Origin: Incurvaria masculella
Lineage: Eukaryota > Arthropoda > Insecta > Lepidoptera > Incurvariidae
Length of the DNA stretch: 64,000 bases
Assembly: GCA_946894095.1 (NCBI GenBank)
Contig: OX335646.2
Coordinates: 11,898,077 to 11,962,076 of the forward strand
Reading direction: 5' to 3'
Position numbers and translations under genes: made by a program. Below the pieces are notes generated by a model. It had not been told where the DNA came from. It saw only the letters and a program-made list of their open reading frames with translations, and ran no database searches. Position 1 is the first letter of the stretch; every line of letters starts with the position of its first letter. This document shows, piece after piece, positions 58,820 to 64,000 of the stretch.

Positions 58820-58974
58820 GGTGACCTTCCCGACATTGTCTGTTTTCTGGACATGTTGCATCTTCCTCATCACGGAGCCTGTCTTTTTCTTTGAAACAGA
58901 GAAGGTCCCAGAGCGCAACAGCACGGTTTTGTGCCGTGCCCGCGAATGAGTTAGTCCCGCCGGGTTGGGCCACC
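58820..58974. mobile_element. 155-bp TTAA MITE (GGTGGCCCA family), internally deleted
   Basis: The right end CGGGTTGGGCCACC is intact; the left GGTGACCTTCCCG is diverged. TTAA flanks both sides (58816-58819 and 58975-58978). Only the end regions of the longer copies remain. Confidence 0.88.
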
Positions 58975-58978
58975 TTAA

Positions 58979-59210
58979 AGAGGCACTATTTGCGGCTCGC
59001 GTGCTAGCTCGGCACGGTTGTGGCACCGCGGAGCGGCGGCGGCTGCGGCGGTGGTACGGTGGCACGGCTCCGGGTGTCGTGTGTCGTGAATGACGCCGAT
59101 TAATCGCACGTCACAAGCGGTGACGGATGCGGTACATTCGTGTTCCGCGGGCGGGTCTGCTGCTGCCGGTTTGGGTGTCGTCACAGAATAAGTAATAGTG
59201 TGTCGTATTG
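58979..59210. other. GC-rich tract sharing words with 4100-4170
   Basis: GCGGCGGCGGCTGCGGCGG lies at about 59031. CACAGAATAAGTAATAGTGT at about 59192 also occurs at about 4127. This is part of a dispersed GC-rich repeat. No gene is supported. Confidence 0.6.
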
Positions 59211-59218
59211 TCCTGGAG

Positions 59219-59535
59219 CAGGGGCGGCTTTAGCCATTGCGAGGCCCCTGGCGAGTCGATATTTGTGAGGCCCTTGTCGTTAAGGAATTCGTTTTATTGC
59301 AAAGTTATGAATAAATAAATACAGAGTGGTAAAATGTTTTTTGGAAATAAACAAATAATAATAAACGCATTGAAAAGCGAATCTTAGTTAATCATGATAA
59401 ACTAAGGTTTGATTTTGCGGCTTTCTCTAAGACTAAAATCATTAATTCAATAATAATTGCGCGAGTGCGCGAGGCCCCTGCAAGAGCGAGGCCCCGGGCG
59501 GTTGCCCTGCTCGCCACCCCCAAAGGTCGCCACTG
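59219..59535. mobile_element. 317-bp hAT-type MITE with 8-bp target duplication
   Basis: The ends CAGGGGCGGC and (inverted) CAGTGGCGACC are short imperfect inverted repeats. TCCTGGAG flanks both sides (59211-59218 and 59536-59543). An 8-bp duplication and CAG-type ends are typical of hAT elements. The GAGGCCCC words near both ends are familiar from short hAT-like elements in insects. No transposase is present. Confidence 0.9.
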
Positions 59536-59543
59536 TCCTGGAG

Positions 59544-59735
59544 CCCTACTACGAACGCTATCGAGTACGCGATATGGAGAAGGCGATATCGCCTGGCAAA
59601 AATATTGTATGCGTTTGACAGATGGTATGGAGAGCCCCTTCAATACCAACTGTCAAACGCATACAATATTTTTGACAGGAGATATCGCCTTTTCAATAGC
59701 GCTTACTCGACAGCATTCGTAGTAGGGGGCCTGGT
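59544..59735. repeat. Foldback element: near-perfect palindrome of about 190 bp
   Basis: The left arm (59544-59632) runs CCCTACTACGAACGCTATCG, AAGGCGATATCGCC, AAAAATATTGTATGCGTTTG. The right arm (about 59640-59730) is its inverse, with roughly ten mismatches over about 90 bp and a loop of under 10 nt. The hAT MITE is inserted exactly beside or in the outer part of the left arm. Confidence 0.9.
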
Positions 59736-59848
59736 TTCGGCTGGCCCGAGCCGCTGCGGCACCACCGCTCTACGATCGGAGCGACACGACACTAGCAAAG
59801 GAGATAAGTGTTATTGTGAATTTAGTTAAATCACCGGTCATCTATACT

Positions 59849-60075
59849 TCCATACTATTATTATAAATGCAAAAGGAACTCTGTCTGTCTGTTGCGTTCC
59901 ACGCTTTAACCGCTGAACCAATTTTGATGATTTTCGGTAGAGATAGTCTGGACCTTGGAGGACATAGGCTACCTTTGTGGCGAAAATTAAACTCGAAGGG
60001 GATGAACTAGGGAATGAAAGTTTTTATGGGAAATTCATTTAATATGCAGGAAGTGGATCCGGGTACCTCAGCTAG
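59849..60075 (+). mobile_element. Lep1-like Helitron
   Basis: It begins TCCATACTATTATTATAAAT and has CTCTGTCTGTCTGTTGCG, ACCAATTTTGATGATTTTCG and GACATAGGCTACC. It ends CGGGTACCTCAGCTAG, with CTAG at 60072-60075 followed by T. It is a non-autonomous copy in the same orientation as 8079-8342. Confidence 0.88.
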
Positions 60076-60559
60076 TAATTTATAAATGCCACATACATTT
60101 AGTAAACACAAATAAAGATTTTACGAATAGTAATTAACGAATAAATATCTGCAGACAAGTCTATTAAACAATATTAACTCAAATGAAAACAGTTTTATCA
60201 TCAAGAGACCTTTATATTTACATTTTTACGAACTCAAAAACTTTTAGTTAATTCATCCATACCTCATGTTTAGCGCTTTGGCCCCGAGCACCGAAGCAAT
60301 CGCAACGCGTGGTAGAATTTGACAGATGCTTTAGTCTGTGTTTTGTGTTATCCTGATGCCAGGCGAGTCACGTTTTGAAATATGGATGATATGCGAACTA
60401 ATATGTGCGAGTCTTAAGTTTAGTTTCCTCCTCATGTTAAACACATTTAGAATGTGTATCGATTATTTGTTCGGTCGGTAAACTGTTGATGATTTTTAAA
60501 AACTAGGGTCGATGTATACATGCGTATACCATATACATGACTACAAGCATGCGATATAT
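60076..60559. other. No gene recognised
   Basis: AT-rich sequence without a supported feature. Confidence 0.5.
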
Positions 60560-60720
60560 TTTTTTTATGTATAGCGCGAGATGAAGGACCCCAGGCCTTT
60601 AAGGAGGTGCACGATCACGCCCATGGGCTCTAGAACTTTCACACGGCCGCGAACACTACGCCAGGTGCTTCTTCACGCCACGTATGAAGGATAAAGGGAG
60701 CACATTTCACAGTTCACCGA
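60560..60720 (-). mobile_element. Possible LINE 3' fragment
   Basis: CACGCCCATGGGCTCTAGAA, TTTCACACGGCCGCGAACAC and CTTCTTCACGCCACGTATGA resemble 24820-24880 beside the LINE fragment at 24775-25110. It is short and without coding motifs. Confidence 0.5.
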
Positions 60721-61699
60721 CCCTATAAATCAGATGATTTACAGGATCTATTAGTTCGATTTCGAGGGATATCAACAGAGAATGGGTGCGTTTCCCGTCT
60801 GTAGCACGTTCATAGTAGAAAAGGGACGGAGTAATTGACGGTGGCGATTGCGGCTTGATTAACGGGTCGCCATGCCGCTAAAAGTCGCGCCACATTGCCG
60901 CATGCTACAATGCCTGCTCTGGTGTCATTTCGGCTTTAGAAGGAGCGGAGCCCAGATTTCCAAAGAAACACTGAATGCGGCGTCCCTCACCGCCACCCCA
61001 TCCAAGTTGCACTTTATTTCATTTATTTTGCAAGACGCCGGCGGAGGCAGCGAAGCCAGCAGCGGCGGCGGCGGAACGCGAGTGGCAACATCGATCACCA
61101 GACAATGGGGCAGACGAACCGACCGACAAAACAACAATACTCTCCCTCCCCCGACTGCATCAACTCGATAGAGCAAGTCACGGCTACATTTTGTCCTAAC
61201 CTGGTGTATTATATGCTGTTAGTCGGAAACCGAGATACGATTTCATTAGGAAGTTCATAGCTGAGAATGGTTTCACAAAGCTCTCTATGGTTGAATGTGT
61301 CAAGTGCTTAGAGAGAGTTGATAATTAAATTATTTAAAACGTAACGTAACGTAACTTTAACCTATCAAAGACTTTCAAAAGATCAAGAGTTGTTTAAAAA
61401 CAAGAGTATCGCGTTATTATAAAAGATCAAATTTTAATGATAAAAAACACATTATTAATTTTATAGAGCATTTACAATTGAATGAAAATAAATTAAACTT
61501 CTCCATCTAAAACTTTTGTTTTAATGTTAAGTAACAAATAAATGGAGGTAAATCACATTCTAAGTTTGAAAAAAAAAACGATATCTTTTAAGGTATAGTA
61601 ATTTTTTTTGTTTCGTTGTGTGTTAGCCGAACCATGGATATGAATTTAAATAAATAGTGTAAGAGACAGACATATCCAGCTATTTACTGTTTATTAATA
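60721..61699. other. No gene recognised; GC-rich patch
   Basis: A GC-richer patch lies at 60870-61160 with GGCGGCGGCGG at about 61063. Its open frames have no recognisable domain. An ACGTAACGTAACGTAAC run lies at 61340-61356. Confidence 0.5.
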
Positions 61700-61701
61700 T
61701 A

Positions 61702-62986
61702 TTGGTTGGGGAAAAAGTTTCTTCGCATTTTTTAAGAAAATTCAAAACATTTTTTAATATGGTTTATTTACATTTAACTAAAGTATGTAGGTACCATTTT
61801 GTTCGATAACTTTTTGCCATCTTGTAGGTAGGGACATAATCCCATTGCTATAGAAATATTGGGACTTCTGATCAATATACCGCGACAAGTGGTTTTGGCA
61901 GTCCTCTTGTGATGTTAACCTGACACTGCCTAAAGAATTCTGAAGAGACCTAAACAGGTGGAAATCTGAAGGTTCAAGGTCAGGACTATACGGCGGATGC
62001 ATTAACACCTCCCAGCCAAACTCTCTTAGTTTTTGCTGAGTGGCTAAAGATGTGTGAGGTCTAGCGTTATCATGATGAAAAACCACACCCTTTCTGTTGA
62101 TTAATTCCGGCCGCTTTCTCTCAACTTCTTGCTTTAATCTCATCAGTTGTTCGCAGTAGAGTTCAGAATCGATGGTCCTGCCTGGTGGTAACAGCTCATA
62201 ATGAATAATGCCCTTCCAATCCCACCACACACACAGCATCACCTTGTTGCGAGTTAACCCGGGTTTCGCCACAGTCTGTGAAGCTTGACCGGCCTTTGAC
62301 CACGACCTTTTTCGCACGTTCTTGTCGTACGTGATCCACTTTTCATCACCAGTTATCAGCTTCTTCAAAAATGGTTCGGTTTCATTACGTTGTAATAAAG
62401 AATCACAAATGAGTACACGGTTCATTAGGTTTCTTTCAGTGAGCTCGTGAGGTACCCAAATATCGAGCTTTTTTGTGTACCCAGTTTTTTTCAAATGCGC
62501 CAAAACTGTTTTGTGGTCAATTCCTAGTTCTTCAGCTACGTCGTAACTACTGATATGCCGATCTTGCTCCACTTTTTCAAAAATGGCATCCATTTTATCC
62601 GTAATAGGGCGACCAGAGCGACGTGCATCTTTGACATCAAAATTTCCGGATTGAAAACGCTTAAACCAAATTTGTGCTACCCTCACAGACACTGCACTAG
62701 GTCCATAAACATCGCAAATTTTTTTCGCGGCTTGCGTTGCATTTTTACCTTTTTTGTAGTAAAATTTTAAAATGTATCGAATTTCTTCATTAGATTCACT
62801 CATTTTGACAGTACGAAAAACAAATGAGAATCACACATTTTCCTAATTTGAATTTGGAATTATGTTCTTTAAAATTTAAACTTTCAATGATACCAAAACC
62901 AGCCAGATACAAATAGTATAGCCAAAGAGATTTTATTACAAGTTCATACATACTATAATGCGAAAATACTTTTTCCCCGACCTATT
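61702..62986 (-). mobile_element. Full-length mariner element
   Basis: The ends are imperfect inverted repeats: TTGGTTGGGGAAAAAGTTTC at the left and, inverted, TAGGTCGGGGAAAAAGTATT at the right, each followed by TTCGCATT. TA lies outside the left end, and TA-rich sequence outside the right; the exact right edge is uncertain by one or two bases. The element encloses one intact transposase ORF. Size (about 1.28 kb) and layout are standard for mariner. Confidence 0.93.
61778..62803 (-). CDS. mariner transposase, intact (341 aa, DD34D)
   Basis: This protein would cut and paste the surrounding mariner element at TA sites in the nucleus. Residues about 1-70 form the first helix-turn-helix (VRVAQIWFKRFQSGNF, then RRSGRP). 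About residues 85-115 hold a second (HISSYDVAEELGIDHKTVLA), followed by the linker motif WVPHELT. Catalytic Asp 1 is in ITGDEKWI, Asp 2 in VVFHHDNARPHTS and Asp 3 in SPDLEPSDFHLF. Thirty-four residues separate Asp 2 and Asp 3, the DD34D signature. The usual PSPDLAPSD has Glu for Ala here, a conservative-looking local change. Length equals the usual 340-350 aa and no stop or frameshift is visible, so the copy may be recent or active. The chosen start is the only ATG before the HTH. The mariner subfamily was not determined. Confidence 0.96.
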   Translation of the reverse strand: MSESNEEIRYILKFYYKKGKNATQAAKKICDVYGPSAVSVRVAQIWFKRFQSGNFDVKDARRSGRPITDKMDAIFEKVEQDRHISSYDVAEELGIDHKTVLAHLKKTGYTKKLDIWVPHELTERNLMNRVLICDSLLQRNETEPFLKKLITGDEKWITYDKNVRKRSWSKAGQASQTVAKPGLTRNKVMLCVWWDWKGIIHYELLPPGRTIDSELYCEQLMRLKQEVERKRPELINRKGVVFHHDNARPHTSLATQQKLREFGWEVLMHPPYSPDLEPSDFHLFRSLQNSLGSVRLTSQEDCQNHLSRYIDQKSQYFYSNGIMSLPTRWQKVIEQNGTYIL

Positions 62987-64000
62987 ATATAGCAAATAAA
63001 ATTAGGTTTCCCACAAGCAATAATGCGAGTTGAAGCCTCGACGACAACGAGTAACGAATTACGTGAGTGGCGACCGAAACTAATCCGTATAACGGTACCG
63101 TAGCCACTTTTCAATACATACACTGACAGTAGCGCCGGCCAGTCACTTCTCTTACGAATTCGCTCACCTCTGATGTTCTCAAGTTCTAATGACATGCAAG
63201 AACACGTCCATTTAGTGCAAGGAACATTGGGTGCTGCGGGTCCCGAATTCGTAAGCGAACGGAATGGCTCGCGCTTCCGTAAGTATATGATCACTTTAAC
63301 GTGGCTTGGCTGCCGCTATACTTATATATATTTTATTTATTTATTTATTTTATTTTGCATTACAATGGTAAGAACCTTAGTGGTAGGGACCACTTAAATT
63401 GGCCCACAGGCTGTATAAGTGGTAGCATATGAGTATCTATTTACACCTGCACACTTGAAATCTGTAACTTTTAACATGAATATACATACAGTTAAACATT
63501 TTAGTTCTACCCTCAGTCGCTGCAGCAACATAGAGGTCAAAGAATACATTTGCAGTAAAGATACGACACCCGTTTTTGTTGTATTTTGTTTTGTTGACTT
63601 GATTTGAATACATGTATATATTGTGTGTAACATAAGATGAACAGAAAAAATATATAGCTTCAAGAGGCAGTAAGGTGAGTTTAAAATAATCTACAAGCCT
63701 TATAGGGTCGATTCAGTATCTGATATAGAACAACTTTTGCTAAGAATGTAGGCATGTAATTTTTTTTGTTCCATTTTAATTTTTGAGAAATTTTAACAGT
63801 ATGTTCTTCCCAGTATTTTAAACAACTTTTGCGAAGAAACTATGCACCTATCTGTAATGGTTTCCAAGAAAATAAATTATTAAAGTGCACTAACTCTTCA
63901 AACTGCCTATTTGAAAAATAGGTTCCGCGCCGCGCCGGCCGGCGGCGCGGGGCGGCGCGCGGCGGCAGAGTCTATTTTACCTACCCGAATAGTTTTGCCT
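62987..64000. other. No gene recognised; GC-rich end
   Basis: A segment at 63010-63290 shares words with 33030-33230 and 36710-36850 (such as ATTCGTAAGCGAAC and CAGTAGCGCCGGCCAGTCAC-like forms), suggesting an old dispersed repeat. A TTTA tetranucleotide run lies at about 63328-63352. A very GC-rich tract (CGCCGGCCGGCGGCGCGGGG) lies at about 63935-63968. No exon of the dpr-like gene was recognised. Confidence 0.5.

Noticed and set aside
58743..58973. Frames with AQPGGTNSFAGT shared by several loci, considered as a conserved small protein
   Set aside because: The similarity is explained by copies of the TTAA MITE; frames are not conserved outside the repeat.

Overview
The window looks like a lepidopteran (moth or butterfly) genome. 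Evidence: three exons of an insect dpr-family immunoglobulin gene, Lep1-type Helitrons that end in a hairpin plus CTAG, a repeat ending in GCACTTGGCCGGTTTTT, tRNA-headed SINE-like repeats, an intact mariner, and AT-rich introns packed with nested repeats. No bacterial operons, CRISPR arrays, rRNA genes or convincing functional tRNA genes were seen.

The only host gene I can support is on the minus strand. It encodes a Dpr (defective proboscis extension response) two-Ig cell-surface protein closest in my recollection to Dpr6/Dpr10. In transcript order the visible exons are 43138-42928 (rest of Ig1), 8769-8642 (start of Ig2) and 6803-6635 (rest of Ig2). Their phases join without a break: 211 nt ends in phase 1, 128 nt restores phase 0, and 169 nt ends in phase 1. 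The two visible introns are 34,158 nt and 1,838 nt. The exons for the signal peptide and the start of Ig1 should lie beyond 43.1 kb, probably past the window end. The C-terminal exons should lie below 6.6 kb or before the window start. Almost everything else is intron and transposable element.

Layout: 1-4.1 kb, nested MITEs, including a 1.7-kb element with a 6-bp target duplication. 5.5-6.7 kb, an 11-copy, 115-bp minisatellite built from the 3' end of the dpr exon plus its splice donor. 8-9.6 kb, a Helitron, a TIR element and a LINE tail. 10.8-18.35 kb, a 7.5-kb giant inverted-repeat element with 9-bp target duplications, filled with SINE-like insertions. 21-28 kb, non-LTR retrotransposon fragments. 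29-35 kb, palindromic repeats and a TIR element carrying a broken arthropod repeat ORF. 35-53 kb, GC-rich tracts, SINEs and TTAA MITEs. 53-64 kb, a short tandem repeat, a hAT MITE inserted beside a foldback element, a Helitron and an intact mariner.

The genes do not form a pathway. The biology here is one neuronal recognition gene whose very long introns collect transposons, and whose own exon end and splice donor have been amplified into a satellite directly downstream of the true donor.
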